Of a stretch of DNA of 64,000 nt, positions 7,921 to 17,149 are shown piece after piece. The position numbers and the translations under genes are program-made. Each line of letters opens with the position of its first letter. The first letter of the stretch is position 1. The DNA comes from UBA4055 sp964648295 (GTDB lineage: Bacteria > UBA4055): assembly GCA_964648295.1 (NCBI GenBank), contig CAZYNH010000008.1, forward strand, positions 1 to 64,000, read 5' to 3'. The notes beneath the pieces were generated by a model, which saw only the letters and a program-made list of their open reading frames with translations, was not told the origin of the DNA and did no database searches.

Positions 7921-9433
7921 GATTCTGACCGGGTTTTATAACATTGTTCTTGCCGATGTTATTCCATGATTTTAATTTATTCGAATTCACATTGAATTTC
8001 TTTGATATGGCCCATATGCTGTCCCCCTTTTTCACCCTGTAACTCATTTTTTTACGACCGTCCAGATAATACTCTTCCTCGTCATAAAATGAGAGATACC
8101 TGTTGTTGAAGTCAGTGAACCATCTGCTTTCAAGCGGCGCGGGCATGATCTTGACGGTGCTGCCTTCAATGATCGTGATTCCGGGAGGATTCAGGTCTCT
8201 TACTGCTGATTTATCCACCTTGAATTTTTTAGCTATTGAAATCTCGCTTTCATTCTTCTCGGCCGTATATTCCAGAACAGGATATTTCTGTTCTGTTGTA
8301 AAAGTGTTCAGCTTCTGCCTGAAAAGTATCTTCGATCCGGCGGGAATCATAACAGAGTAATTCTTTGCGTACGGAGGCAGGCACCACTGCCTAAGATGCG
8401 GGTTAAGCTGTTTGATCATTTCATATGATATTCCCGCACTGATGGACACTACATTAAGACTTATGCATGAATCAAGCATAACAGTATCGTGGTAGGCTTG
8501 TTGTTTCTCAGCTACGAATCCGTATTTAACAGGATCTTTCGCAAGCGTTACCAGAGCTCTTAGCCTGGGAACATATTCCCGTGTCTCTTTCGGAAGTGAG
8601 CTCAATGACCAGAAATTCCGCGTGTTATGCTTTTTAATGGCTTTATTTACGTTCCCCGGTCCGCAGTTATATGCCGCCAGAACGAGGTTCCAGTCACCGA
8701 ATTCTTTATAAAGGAATTTGTAAAACCGGGCGGCAGCTATTGTTGATTTTATTACATTCTTCCTGTCATCCTCCCACCAGTTGGACTCTAGTCCGAATAT
8801 CTTTCCGGTTGAAGGAATGAACTGCCAGAGACCTGCCGCTTTAGCGAAAGAATGTGCGAAAGGAGAATATCCCGATTCTGTCATTGGAACAAAGGCCAGT
8901 TCTTCCGGAAGACCGAAATAACTGAATATTCGCCTGACCTCTTCTATATATTCGCCTGAACGGTTAAGGTATATCTGGAATGTTTTCCCGGAATTTTTTG
9001 TGTATTTATCGATCCATTTTCTTACTGATTTCAATTCCTTGTCTGGAAAAGGCTCATACTCGATTTTTTGAGAATCGATATCATTCAGATCAAAATCGTC
9101 AAGCGTGAAACAGAACAGATCTTTCTCATAGTTTATCTTTAATAAAGGAACTAGAGCCTCAAGATTTGCGTAATGATTTCCTGCCGCATATCTCAGGGAA
9201 TCAAAATCGTCCGGGTAATCCGTTCCTGAAGTCTCGACCGAGTCAATAATAGAAAATATATTTTTGTAGATATAAAAAGCCGTTCTGAATTTATTCTGCC
9301 TTACAAGAAGATTGGCGTGATCTATCATATTCCTGAGACCTGCTTCATTACTGTCTGATGCCATTTCTTCCGAAGCTGCAAGTATAGAATAGAACAGAAA
9401 AAGTAAATATATCTTCTTCATCGCGCTGAGCAT
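7904..9433 (-). CDS. Membrane-bound lytic transglycosylase D-type with LysM repeats
   Basis: About 509 residues. Cleaves the MurNAc-GlcNAc bond of peptidoglycan. The SLT domain spans roughly residues 155-300: catalytic Glu in PMTESGYSP, then AAGLWQFIPSTGKIFGL, the ARF motif region and LAAYNCGPGNVNKAI. Two LysM-like segments follow, the last (YRVKKGDSIWAISKKFNVNS) being clear. An N-terminal signal peptide is present (MKKIYLLFLFYSILA). The frame opens at TTG 9454, but ATG 9433 (4 nt after the stop of the upstream gene) or ATG 9421 are more plausible; none has a strong ribosome site. Translation is probably coupled to the upstream mutase. Confidence 0.88.
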   Translation of the reverse strand: MLSAMKKIYLLFLFYSILAASEEMASDSNEAGLRNMIDHANLLVRQNKFRTAFYIYKNIFSIIDSVETSGTDYPDDFDSLRYAAGNHYANLEALVPLLKINYEKDLFCFTLDDFDLNDIDSQKIEYEPFPDKELKSVRKWIDKYTKNSGKTFQIYLNRSGEYIEEVRRIFSYFGLPEELAFVPMTESGYSPFAHSFAKAAGLWQFIPSTGKIFGLESNWWEDDRKNVIKSTIAAARFYKFLYKEFGDWNLVLAAYNCGPGNVNKAIKKHNTRNFWSLSSLPKETREYVPRLRALVTLAKDPVKYGFVAEKQQAYHDTVMLDSCISLNVVSISAGISYEMIKQLNPHLRQWCLPPYAKNYSVMIPAGSKILFRQKLNTFTTEQKYPVLEYTAEKNESEISIAKKFKVDKSAVRDLNPPGITIIEGSTVKIMPAPLESRWFTDFNNRYLSFYDEEEYYLDGRKKMSYRVKKGDSIWAISKKFNVNSNKLKSWNNIGKNNVIKPGQNLVIYL

Positions 9434-9437
9434 ACTA

Positions 9438-10811
9438 TCAGATCGATCCTTCAATTTCTTTGAGTTTATCCTGCATAATTTTCATTATCTCATCAAGCCT
9501 TTCCTGTGACTGGGCCTCGTATCTCTGAACCAGTGCGGGCTGTGTGTTGGAAGCCCTTATCAGCCCGAACCCGTCTGAGAAGATCACCCTCACCCCGTCG
9601 ACATCAACAACATTGTATCCTTCTTTCTTGAAGAATTCGGTAACCAGCCTTACTATCTCGAATTTCTTATTGTCGTCGCTGTCAAGTCTTATCTCCGGAG
9701 TCATGATTGTTTCCGGCACATCCGACAGCAGTTCTGAAACTGATCTTACAGTCCCGGAAAGAATCTCAAGAAGCCTTAAAGAAGCATAAAGAGCGTCATC
9801 GTGACCGAAAAATCTGTCCTTGAAGAAAATATGACCGCTTACTTCTCCTCCCAGCTCTGCTTTGGTCTCTTTCATTTTTGCCTTTATCAGAGAATGTCCG
9901 GCTTTCCACATGATGCCGTTACCGCCCATATTTTTTATTCCGTCATAAAGCGTCTGGGAACATTTTACTTCTCCCACTATCGTTGAACCGGGTTTCCTGG
10001 ACAGTATCTCTTTTGAGAAAATCAGCATTAGATGGTCTCCGAACAGCATGTCGCCTTTTTCAGTTACAACCCCGATCCTGTCCGCGTCTCCGTCATAACC
10101 GATGCCCAGATCCGCTTCTGTTTCTTTAACTTTCGCTATCAGATCTACCATGTACTTTGGTACGGTTGGGTCCGGATGATGGTTCGGAAAGTTACCGTCA
10201 GGCTGAGTATAAAGTTCTGTAACACCGTGACCGAAATGCCTGAATATCTCCGAAGCTATTTCTCCCCCTGTTCCGTTGCCGCCGTCGACCACTATTTTAA
10301 GCTTTCTTTTACCCATTGTGATATTGTTTTTCAGATAATCCAGATACTTATCCTTTACCGGCATGGTCCTTAAACTGCCTGCGGGCTGATCGCTTCTCCG
10401 TGATATAAAATCCTCAGCCAGTATTATATTCTTGAGTTCCTGAATTTTTTCGCCGTATAGAGCATAATCTCTGGTTATCATCTTAAATCCGTTCATATCC
10501 GACGGGTTATGCGAACCCGTTATCATTACGGCAGAATCGGTATCATATTCTATCTGGGCGAAATACAGCATCGGAGAAGTACACTGCCCTATCGATATAA
10601 CATCTATCCCGCAGTCTCTCAGAGTATTGGTGAAAGTCGAAAAAAGAAAATCCGCGGACAGCCTTGCGTCAAAACCAACGGCACAGTTTTTATAACCTTC
10701 CCGGATCAGACCTGTCGAAAATGCTCTGGCTATCTTAATGACAGTTTCCGCAGTAAAATCTGTTTTTACCACCCCTCTGATGTCGTATTCCCTGAAAATG
10801 TTCTGGTTCAT
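9438..10811 (-). CDS. Phosphomannomutase/phosphoglucomutase
   Basis: 457 residues, alpha-D-phosphohexomutase family, interconverting hexose 1- and 6-phosphates for surface polysaccharide precursors. Visible motifs: N-terminal FREYDIRG, the phosphoserine loop TGSHNPSDMNGFK, the metal loop GYDGDADRIG, the sugar loop GEVSGHIFF and the phosphate-binding loop IRASNTQPALVQRYEA. The FREYDIRGVV start and GEVSGH loop fit the bifunctional PMM/PGM (AlgC-like) group rather than GlmM. Length is typical. It is followed by the lytic transglycosylase, overlapping slightly with its longest frame. Confidence 0.92.
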   Translation of the reverse strand: MNQNIFREYDIRGVVKTDFTAETVIKIARAFSTGLIREGYKNCAVGFDARLSADFLFSTFTNTLRDCGIDVISIGQCTSPMLYFAQIEYDTDSAVMITGSHNPSDMNGFKMITRDYALYGEKIQELKNIILAEDFISRRSDQPAGSLRTMPVKDKYLDYLKNNITMGKRKLKIVVDGGNGTGGEIASEIFRHFGHGVTELYTQPDGNFPNHHPDPTVPKYMVDLIAKVKETEADLGIGYDGDADRIGVVTEKGDMLFGDHLMLIFSKEILSRKPGSTIVGEVKCSQTLYDGIKNMGGNGIMWKAGHSLIKAKMKETKAELGGEVSGHIFFKDRFFGHDDALYASLRLLEILSGTVRSVSELLSDVPETIMTPEIRLDSDDNKKFEIVRLVTEFFKKEGYNVVDVDGVRVIFSDGFGLIRASNTQPALVQRYEAQSQERLDEIMKIMQDKLKEIEGSI

Positions 10812-10827
10812 TCTCCGCTCCCTTTTA

Positions 10828-11844
10828 TTATTGTCTGGGTAACTGAACTAGGCCTATCTTTTTATAGACCTTACCAAGCATCTTCCACGCTCTTTTCTGC
10901 GCGTTTTCTGAACTCTTTTTAAGTACTGATTCAAGAAAATCCCTGTTCTTCATGAGCTCATCATGCTTTTGCCGTATCGGCGTAAGTTTTTCTACAGTTA
11001 TATCCGCAAGGTCTTTCTTGAAGTCTCCGTATCCCTTTCCCGAATACATTGCTTCTATTTCAGGTACGGGTCTGTCTGTAAGTGACGAATAGATAGTCAG
11101 CAGGTTTCTTATTCCCGCTTTATCCTCCGAATCCGAGAACTTTATCTCCATTCCCGAATCAGTAACCGCGCTTTTAATTCTCTTGGCCACAACTGACGGA
11201 TCGTCAATAAGAGCTATTCTCCCCGACTCACCCGAATCACTTTTTCCCATCTTGCATAAGGGGTTCTGAAGATCCATTATCCTTGCGCCTGATTTGGGTA
11301 TTATCGGTTCAGGGACTGTGAAAGTATCGGAGTACCTGTAATTGAATTTTACAGCTATGTCCCTTGTGAGCTCCACATGCTGTTTCTGGTCTTCTCCCAC
11401 AGGCACAAAATCAGCGTTGTACAAGAGAATATCTGAAGCCATGAGTATAGGATAGGTATAGAGACCGGCATTCACATTTGCGCCCGGTTTTGAAGATTTA
11501 TCCTTGAACTGGGTCATCCTGCTCAGCTCTCCAAGTCCAGTCAGGCAGCCCAGCACCCACGCGAGCTCCGTATGACCCGTCACATGAGACTGAATGAAAA
11601 GGTCGTTTTTTTCGGGATCCAGACCTACAGCTATGTATTGCGCTATGATCGAAAGGGTCTTGTGCCTGAGTTCTTTAGGGTCCTGAGGTACTGTAAGCGC
11701 ATGGAGATCAACGACCATATAGAGATTTTCATAATCATTCTGGAGCCTTACAAAATTTTTCATTGCTCCTATATAATTACCTATCGTAAGCTGACCGGTC
11801 GGCTTGATCCCGCTTAATATTATTTTTTTTCTTTCATTTTCCAT
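10828..11844 (-). CDS. trpS: Tryptophanyl-tRNA synthetase
   Basis: 338 residues, class I aminoacyl-tRNA synthetase. HIGH-type motif in GIKPTGQLTIGNYIGA, tryptophan pocket residues in YPILMASDILLY and VPVGEDQKQHVELTRDIA, and a KMSKS variant CKMGKSDSG. Length matches bacterial TrpRS. It lies 16 nt upstream of the phosphohexomutase gene on the same strand, after the pyrK-like gene, as part of a long minus-strand housekeeping cluster. Confidence 0.96.
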   Translation of the reverse strand: MENERKKIILSGIKPTGQLTIGNYIGAMKNFVRLQNDYENLYMVVDLHALTVPQDPKELRHKTLSIIAQYIAVGLDPEKNDLFIQSHVTGHTELAWVLGCLTGLGELSRMTQFKDKSSKPGANVNAGLYTYPILMASDILLYNADFVPVGEDQKQHVELTRDIAVKFNYRYSDTFTVPEPIIPKSGARIMDLQNPLCKMGKSDSGESGRIALIDDPSVVAKRIKSAVTDSGMEIKFSDSEDKAGIRNLLTIYSSLTDRPVPEIEAMYSGKGYGDFKKDLADITVEKLTPIRQKHDELMKNRDFLESVLKKSSENAQKRAWKMLGKVYKKIGLVQLPRQ

Positions 11845-11866
11845 ATATTTTCAACAGTCTCTCGGT

Positions 11867-12682
11867 TTAAAATTGGATTTCATCAGAATAGAAAACTGGT
11901 CCTTCCTTACATACAAGGTAATATCCTTCCCCGGATCTTTTCACTACGGCGCAGCCCTGGCACACACCCATACCGCATGCCATAGGAGTTTCGAGCGACA
12001 CCTGGCACCTTGCCCCGGCACCTTCCACATAACCGGCAACAGCCTTCATCATCGGGTCCGGACCGACAGCATAGATATCATACATTTTGAGATCGGAAAT
12101 TCTCCCGGCTTCTATTTCATGTCTAATTAACTCGAGCACATTCCCTTTAAAACCCGCAGACCCGTCGTCAGAGGCGGTCAGCAGACGGGTATTGTTTCTC
12201 TCAAAATACGAAACCGAGAAGAAGTCTGAAGCTTTCCTGTTTCCCCAAAAGAGAGTAACGGGTATGTTTTGAGAATAAAAACAGTCAGCCAGGCTTTTCA
12301 GCGGAGCTATGCCTATCCCGCCTGCGATAAGGAGCTTTTCCTTTGAGCCGTTATTTATATCGAAACCGTTGCCTAAAGGTCCCAGTATGTTTATTTGTCC
12401 CGCATTTTTTAGTGAATCTTTTAAGATCGACGTACCCCGTCCGACAATATTGAATATGAATTCGAACTCGTCTTTGATCACTGATGATACGGCGAAAGGT
12501 CTTCTGAGAACGGGAGTATTAGAATTTTTCTGATTCACCTGAATATTAACGAACTGGCCTGGTAAAGCGCTCCGCGCTATCTCCGGCGAAAAGACTCTGC
12601 ATGACACGGTATTATCTGTCAACTGAATAACTGAAGTAATTTCCGCTGTCACTTCAAAATATTTTGGATCATTTTCACTCAA
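11867..12682 (-). CDS. pyrK: Dihydroorotate dehydrogenase electron-transfer subunit (PyrK-like)
   Basis: 271 residues of the ferredoxin-NADP reductase superfamily. PyrK passes electrons from dihydroorotate dehydrogenase B to NAD through FAD and [2Fe-2S]. Seen: FAD-binding RRPFAVSSV, NAD-binding LLIAGGIGIAPLKSLAD, and the cluster ligands MACGMGVCQGCAVV followed by a fourth Cys (VCKEG). No pyrD is adjacent, so the partner must be encoded elsewhere; the gene sits between apbE and trpS. A related flavin reductase subunit with another partner is the alternative. Confidence 0.85.
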   Translation of the reverse strand: MSENDPKYFEVTAEITSVIQLTDNTVSCRVFSPEIARSALPGQFVNIQVNQKNSNTPVLRRPFAVSSVIKDEFEFIFNIVGRGTSILKDSLKNAGQINILGPLGNGFDINNGSKEKLLIAGGIGIAPLKSLADCFYSQNIPVTLFWGNRKASDFFSVSYFERNNTRLLTASDDGSAGFKGNVLELIRHEIEAGRISDLKMYDIYAVGPDPMMKAVAGYVEGAGARCQVSLETPMACGMGVCQGCAVVKRSGEGYYLVCKEGPVFYSDEIQF

Positions 12683-12695
12683 GTCCGTCTCCTGC

Positions 12696-13697
12696 TCAGT
12701 TTTTTCTCAAATATTTTTCCATGTTCACAGTTATTCTGCTTATTGTGTTCTGGTCATTAATATAGTAGATTATTGCGGAAAGGCCGTTCTTCCTGATTAT
12801 ATATTCCGCTTTTTCTCTTCCCATAGCGAACGCCGCAGTCGCGAACGCGTCGCTCATATATGCCTTGTCTGATATTACTGTTACGCTCAACATGTCGGAC
12901 ACTCCATAACCTGTGTACGGATTAATGATATGACAGTATCTGACTCCGTCCTCAACAATATATTTTTCATAATCGCCGGATGTCGCAACTGCCCCGTTTG
13001 AGACATACAGCGTGTCGATCATTCCGTTGTCTTCTCTTGGATGTTTTATTCCTATTTTTTTCGGTTCTGAAGCCCTTACTATAAGGTCGCCGCCGGCTTC
13101 AATAATAAAATCGTTGAATCCTCTTGATATCAAATGAGCCGCAACTGAATCCACGGCATATCCTTTAGCGATCCCTCCTAACCCTATCCTGCATCTTGCG
13201 TCTTTTTTTAATACAGAGTCTTGTGTAAATTCATAACAGTCCATATCCGATATTTTCAGCAGCTCCTTAATATCGTTGTCATCCGGTTTCTTGGGAGATG
13301 CGCCTGAATAAAAACCCCAGAGTTCAACAACAGGCAGTACTGCCACATTGAAATATCTGTCGGTATATCTATAAAGGTTCAGTGATATCCTCATTATTTC
13401 TTTCAGCGCATCCGGGATTTCCGCTCTTTTTCCCGGTTCCAGACTGTTAAGAGAGTTTATCGATGAGCTTTTAACATAAGGGTTCATTTCTGAATTAAAA
13501 TATTCAAAAACGGCTTTTGATGAAGACATTACATCCGCGACTTTCGATGAGTCTTTTTCGTAAACATTATAAAGAGTCAATTTTACATCTGTCGTGAATT
13601 CGACAAAAGAAGATGACATCTTTAATTTGTCTTCCTTTGAGCAGGATGCCAGTAAAATTAACGGCACCAGATATGTTAACACATGCGTAAATTTCAT
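12696..13697 (-). CDS. apbE: FAD:protein FMN transferase ApbE (lipoprotein)
   Basis: 333 residues. ApbE attaches FMN to Thr residues of flavoproteins such as Rnf and Nqr subunits, outside the inner membrane. Lipobox LLASC at residue 19; conserved blocks GLGGIAKGYAVD, DFIIEAGGDLIV, ATSGDYEKY, HIINPYTGYG and the metal-binding SVTVISDKAYMSDAFATAAFAMG. The start ATG lies 7 nt after the -10 box of a good promoter and no ribosome binding site is visible, implying a leaderless transcript. It is probably the first gene of the apbE-pyrK-trpS-mutase cluster. Confidence 0.93.
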   Translation of the reverse strand: MKFTHVLTYLVPLILLASCSKEDKLKMSSSFVEFTTDVKLTLYNVYEKDSSKVADVMSSSKAVFEYFNSEMNPYVKSSSINSLNSLEPGKRAEIPDALKEIMRISLNLYRYTDRYFNVAVLPVVELWGFYSGASPKKPDDNDIKELLKISDMDCYEFTQDSVLKKDARCRIGLGGIAKGYAVDSVAAHLISRGFNDFIIEAGGDLIVRASEPKKIGIKHPREDNGMIDTLYVSNGAVATSGDYEKYIVEDGVRYCHIINPYTGYGVSDMLSVTVISDKAYMSDAFATAAFAMGREKAEYIIRKNGLSAIIYYINDQNTISRITVNMEKYLRKN

Positions 13698-13704
13698 GGC
13701 GGTA

Positions 13705-13733
13705 AAAGTAGCATTTTATCGGGTTAAATGCAA
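13705..13733 (-). promoter_or_regulatory. Promoter giving a leaderless apbE mRNA
   Basis: Minus strand TTGCAT, 17 bp, TACTTT, with only 7 nt between the -10 box and the ATG at 13697. Confidence 0.55.
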
Positions 13734-13768
13734 GTGAAAATTCAAAATAATTATCAAATAGGATATAT

Positions 13769-14530
13769 TTATTTCGCTTTTTTATAAAGACTTTCGACTA
13801 AATATGTGATCATTACGTTTCCGTTCTCATTTACGCCTATCCTGAGCACATCTTCGTTCTTAAAAAGCCATTTATTGTAAATAGATATTGATCCGTTCTT
13901 TATTGCGGACAACTTTATTTTATCATCCTTGTAGCTGGAAGGGAATTTATTTTTCTCGTAGCTCGGTTCGCCGTATTTTTTTATCAGGACCGCACTGATC
14001 TCATTATACAGCTTCAGGGGATTCTTATCCGGAATGTTTTCAAAAACTATTTGTGAGGCATAGAGTTTCTTGTTCGTAAAACTGAACTGCCATTTTTCCA
14101 CTTTATAACCAAGATGGTCCCCGCCTTTATATTCCAGGATAGAATCGTCAGTTTCAGATATCTTCAAGCCTTTCTGATTTCTCAGCCCGTCCTTAACAGA
14201 CTGTCTTGACTCGCCCCACTTAACATTAAATATCTGAGGAAGACCCGACGCGACCTTTTTCGGCTCTACTTTTACCTTTACGGTCTTTTTCTGACCTTCC
14301 AGGCATTTTTTATGCTGTTTCTGAGTTTCGACTATTTCAGCCCATGCATCCGTATAAATACTGTACAGATCGTCGTATTCATCCTTCGAAATATTGGGGT
14401 CTGTCATTTTATCTTTGATCGCGTTAAACTCAACCATCAGAGAATCAATTTTCCCCTTGTATCTGTCACAATCCTGTGAGAAAGAAACAGCTACCAGGGT
14501 CAATACAACTGTTAGCACCAACTTGAACAT
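13769..14530 (-). CDS. Secreted protein of unknown function
   Basis: 253 residues; signal peptide at 1-18 (MFKLVLTVVLTLVAVSFS) and AGGAG ahead of the ATG. Residues 20-85 are charged and probably form a coiled coil with two Cys; residues 95-250 form a mixed alpha/beta domain (NVKWGESRQSVKD ... LYNEISAVLIKKYGEPSYE) resembling the loosely defined domains in which a short 'gmskeeVk..l..' segment precedes a Tyr-Gly-x-Pro turn. I do not recognise a named family. It has its own strong promoter at 14602-14630 and appears to be a single-gene unit. Confidence 0.7.
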   Translation of the reverse strand: MFKLVLTVVLTLVAVSFSQDCDRYKGKIDSLMVEFNAIKDKMTDPNISKDEYDDLYSIYTDAWAEIVETQKQHKKCLEGQKKTVKVKVEPKKVASGLPQIFNVKWGESRQSVKDGLRNQKGLKISETDDSILEYKGGDHLGYKVEKWQFSFTNKKLYASQIVFENIPDKNPLKLYNEISAVLIKKYGEPSYEKNKFPSSYKDDKIKLSAIKNGSISIYNKWLFKNEDVLRIGVNENGNVMITYLVESLYKKAK

Positions 14531-14601
14531 TTATCTCCTTCCGCTCGCACGACTATTTTAAGCTTATACACACTTTCCGAACCTGTGTTCGAAACGGCCG
14601 A

Positions 14602-14630
14602 AATTTAATACTTCAATACCGTTTTGTCAA
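14602..14630 (-). promoter_or_regulatory. Promoter for the secreted protein
   Basis: Minus strand consensus TTGACA, 17 bp, TAAATT, about 70 nt before the start codon. Confidence 0.65.
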
Positions 14631-14676
14631 CATGGCATTTCCGATTTTTCATTTGATCTTTTTAATAATTACTCCC

Positions 14677-14705
14677 TTGCTTTACACAGACATTATGCTT
14701 ATTTT
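14677..14705 (+). promoter_or_regulatory. Promoter for the panB operon
   Basis: TTGCTT, 17 bp, TATTTT; start codon 24 nt after the -10 box. Divergent from the promoter at 14602-14630. Confidence 0.5.
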
Positions 14706-14728
14706 TCAGTTTAAAACGGGGTAATCTG

Positions 14729-15529
14729 ATGGATAAAAGACTTTCTGTTACGGATCTCTCGAAATACAAAGCTGCGGGAAGAAAGATCACATCTCTGACA
14801 TCTTATGACTTTTATTGTTCAAAAATAATCAACAGTACCGGGATCGACATGATACTTGTGGGGGATTCGCTCGGTATGGTCTTTCAGGGAAAAAGAACAA
14901 CGATACCTGTCACTATGGAACAGATAATTTATCACACAAAAATTGTTGTTGAATCTACCACCGTTCCGGTAATAGTCGCAGACATGCCTTTCGGGAGTTT
15001 TCAGATCTCAACCGAGAAAGCTGTCGGGAACGCTTTCAGAATTATAAAAGAAACAGGGTGCAACGCCGTTAAGATCGAAGGCGGTAAAAGAATAATACCC
15101 GTTGTTGAACATCTGACAGCATCCGGGATCCCGGTCTACGGACACCTCGGTCTTACCCCCCAGTCGATCAACAGCTTCGGCAGCTATAGATTGAGGGCAA
15201 AATCAATTGAAGAGGCGGCGACTCTGAAGGAAGACGCTCTTCTGCTTCAGAACGCCGGAGCTGCAGGTATTGTACTTGAAAAGATCCCCGCATCCCTTGC
15301 AAAAGACATAACAGATTCTCTTTTCATTCCGACGATAGGAATAGGGGCAGGCAGCCAATGTGACGGGCAGATACTTGTTGTTACGGACATGCTGGGGTTT
15401 GATGACAGAATTAATTTCAAGTTCGTAAGAAAATACGCCGACCTAAACGGGATCATTAAAAACGCTGTTGAAAATTATGTTCGCGATGTCAGGGAGGGAA
15501 AATTCCCTTCTGAAAATGAATCATATTAG
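14729..15529 (+). CDS. panB: 3-methyl-2-oxobutanoate hydroxymethyltransferase
   Basis: 266 residues, TIM-barrel enzyme making ketopantoate from 2-oxoisovalerate and methylene-tetrahydrofolate, the first committed step to pantothenate and CoA. Conserved blocks: TSYDFYCSKI, MILVGDSLGMV, DMPFGSFQIS, VKIEGGKRI, VYGHLGLTPQSINSFG, IGIGAGSQCDGQILVVTDMLG. Length normal. panC follows 8 nt later, making a panBC operon that runs on into cell-wall genes. Confidence 0.96.
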   Translation: MDKRLSVTDLSKYKAAGRKITSLTSYDFYCSKIINSTGIDMILVGDSLGMVFQGKRTTIPVTMEQIIYHTKIVVESTTVPVIVADMPFGSFQISTEKAVGNAFRIIKETGCNAVKIEGGKRIIPVVEHLTASGIPVYGHLGLTPQSINSFGSYRLRAKSIEEAATLKEDALLLQNAGAAGIVLEKIPASLAKDITDSLFIPTIGIGAGSQCDGQILVVTDMLGFDDRINFKFVRKYADLNGIIKNAVENYVRDVREGKFPSENESY

Positions 15530-15537
15530 AGAGTAAT

Positions 15538-16380
15538 ATGCCAAAAATCCTTAGAACAATATCAGAAACAAGAGATTTTACGAGCCTTTATACGCTCATC
15601 AACAGAAGGATAGGTTTTGTTCCGACCATGGGCGCGCTTCACAATGGACATCTGGAGCTGGGAAAAATAGCGAGACGCGAATGTGACTGTCTTATTTATT
15701 CAATATTTGTAAATCCGATACAGTTCGGACCGAAAGAAGACCTGAACAGATACCCCAGAGATATCAAAGGCGATCTTGAAAAACTTGATTCCATTGGTGT
15801 GGACGCCGTATTCATTCCTGACGAGGGAATTATGTATCCGGCTGATTATTCAACTTATGTTGATGTCGGTAAGATCGGAAATATACTTTGCGGAAAGTCA
15901 AGGCCGGGGCATTTTAGAGGTGTGGCGACTGTCGTGACAAAATTGTTTAACATCATTGGGTGCGATCAGGCTTATTTCGGGATGAAAGACTACCAGCAGT
16001 TCACGATTATAAAAAAGATAGTGGCGGAAATGAATATCCCTGTTGAGATAATCGGAGTTGATACAGTAAGAGAAAAAGACGGTCTTGCCATGAGCAGCAG
16101 GAACGCTTATCTGAATAAAGATGAAAGAAAGGCTGCGCCTGTTATTTACAGAACTTTAAAATTTATAAAAGACAATTACTTTTCCTTCAGAACAAAAAAA
16201 GAAATAATTGAAAAAGCCGCTTCATTAATTTCTGAGGAAAAGCTCGCACAAATAGAGTATATCGAGCTGAGAGACAGCAGAAATCTTTCAAATACGGGAT
16301 CGCTGAAGAAGAAAAATGTGCTTCTCACCGCGGTCAGAATAGGAAGTACAAGACTTATTGACAACATGATATTGAACTGA
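15538..16380 (+). CDS. panC: Pantothenate synthetase
   Basis: 280 residues. Joins pantoate and beta-alanine using ATP. Nucleotidyltransferase signatures: VPTMGALHNGHLEL (HIGH-like), NPIQFGPKEDLNRYPR, RPGHFRGVATVVTKLFNI, YFGMKDYQQ and the KMSKS-like GLAMSSRNAYL. Directly follows panB; panD is not in the window. Confidence 0.96.
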   Translation: MPKILRTISETRDFTSLYTLINRRIGFVPTMGALHNGHLELGKIARRECDCLIYSIFVNPIQFGPKEDLNRYPRDIKGDLEKLDSIGVDAVFIPDEGIMYPADYSTYVDVGKIGNILCGKSRPGHFRGVATVVTKLFNIIGCDQAYFGMKDYQQFTIIKKIVAEMNIPVEIIGVDTVREKDGLAMSSRNAYLNKDERKAAPVIYRTLKFIKDNYFSFRTKKEIIEKAASLISEEKLAQIEYIELRDSRNLSNTGSLKKKNVLLTAVRIGSTRLIDNMILN

Positions 16381-16391
16381 GGGAATTTGTT

Positions 16392-17138
16392 ATGAGAAAA
16401 CTCTATACTGTAATACTCGCGGCCGGCCTTGGTAAAAGAATGAGATCAGACCTGCCCAAAGTAATACACAAGATTAATGGAAAAGAACTTGTTAAATATG
16501 TGATATCTCAGGCGAAAGAGGCAGGGTCTGACGAGATATGGCTTGTAATCGGCCATAAAGGCGAACTGGTAAAAGATGCTACGAAAGGACTCGGAGTAAA
16601 CTATGTGATCCAAAATGAACAGCTTGGCACAGGACACGCGGTCATGCAGGCCGAAAAAGCGCTTGAGGGAAAGACTGGTGATGTGCTTATACTCTGCGGA
16701 GATGTTCCGCTTTTGAGGCCGCAGACAATTAAAGAACTTCGGGATAATCATGCAGCTTCCGGCGCAGTAGCTACCGTCCTGACTACCGAATTCTATGATC
16801 CTTTCGGTTACGGTAGGATTATTAAGGACGGTTCGGGTAATATTTTAAGGATAGTGGAAGAAAAAGATGCTTCTGAAGAAGAAAAAGCAGTTAAAGAAAT
16901 CAATTCGGGAGTTTACATAATTGACAGGAATGAGCTTTTCGATTCTTTAAAAAACATCTCTTCAGACAACGCGGGCAAAGAATATTACCTCACGGATGTG
17001 ATCGGCGTTATGAAAAGTAAGGGGAAAAAAATAGGTACGCACTTTATATCTGACAATACAGAGATACAGGGAATAAACACTGTTGAACAATTGAAAGCGG
17101 CTGAGTGTATAATGAAAGAAAGAAATCAAAAACAATAG
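16392..17138 (+). CDS. Nucleotidyltransferase (GlmU N-terminal domain only)
   Basis: 248 residues. Matches the uridylyltransferase half of GlmU: LAAGLGKRMRSDLPKVIHKINGKELV, QNEQLGTGHAVMQA, LCGDVPLL, GYGRIIKDGSGNILRIVEEKDA, NSGVYIID. GlmU makes UDP-GlcNAc, the peptidoglycan and LPS precursor. The left-handed beta-helix acetyltransferase half is missing: the frame stops cleanly and a new gene begins 12 nt later with its own ribosome site, so this is a single-domain protein, not an obvious frameshift. GlcNAc-1-P would then have to come from another acetyltransferase, or the substrate may differ. Confidence 0.85.
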   Translation: MRKLYTVILAAGLGKRMRSDLPKVIHKINGKELVKYVISQAKEAGSDEIWLVIGHKGELVKDATKGLGVNYVIQNEQLGTGHAVMQAEKALEGKTGDVLILCGDVPLLRPQTIKELRDNHAASGAVATVLTTEFYDPFGYGRIIKDGSGNILRIVEEKDASEEEKAVKEINSGVYIIDRNELFDSLKNISSDNAGKEYYLTDVIGVMKSKGKKIGTHFISDNTEIQGINTVEQLKAAECIMKERNQKQ

Positions 17139-17149
17139 GAGGCTGAGGG

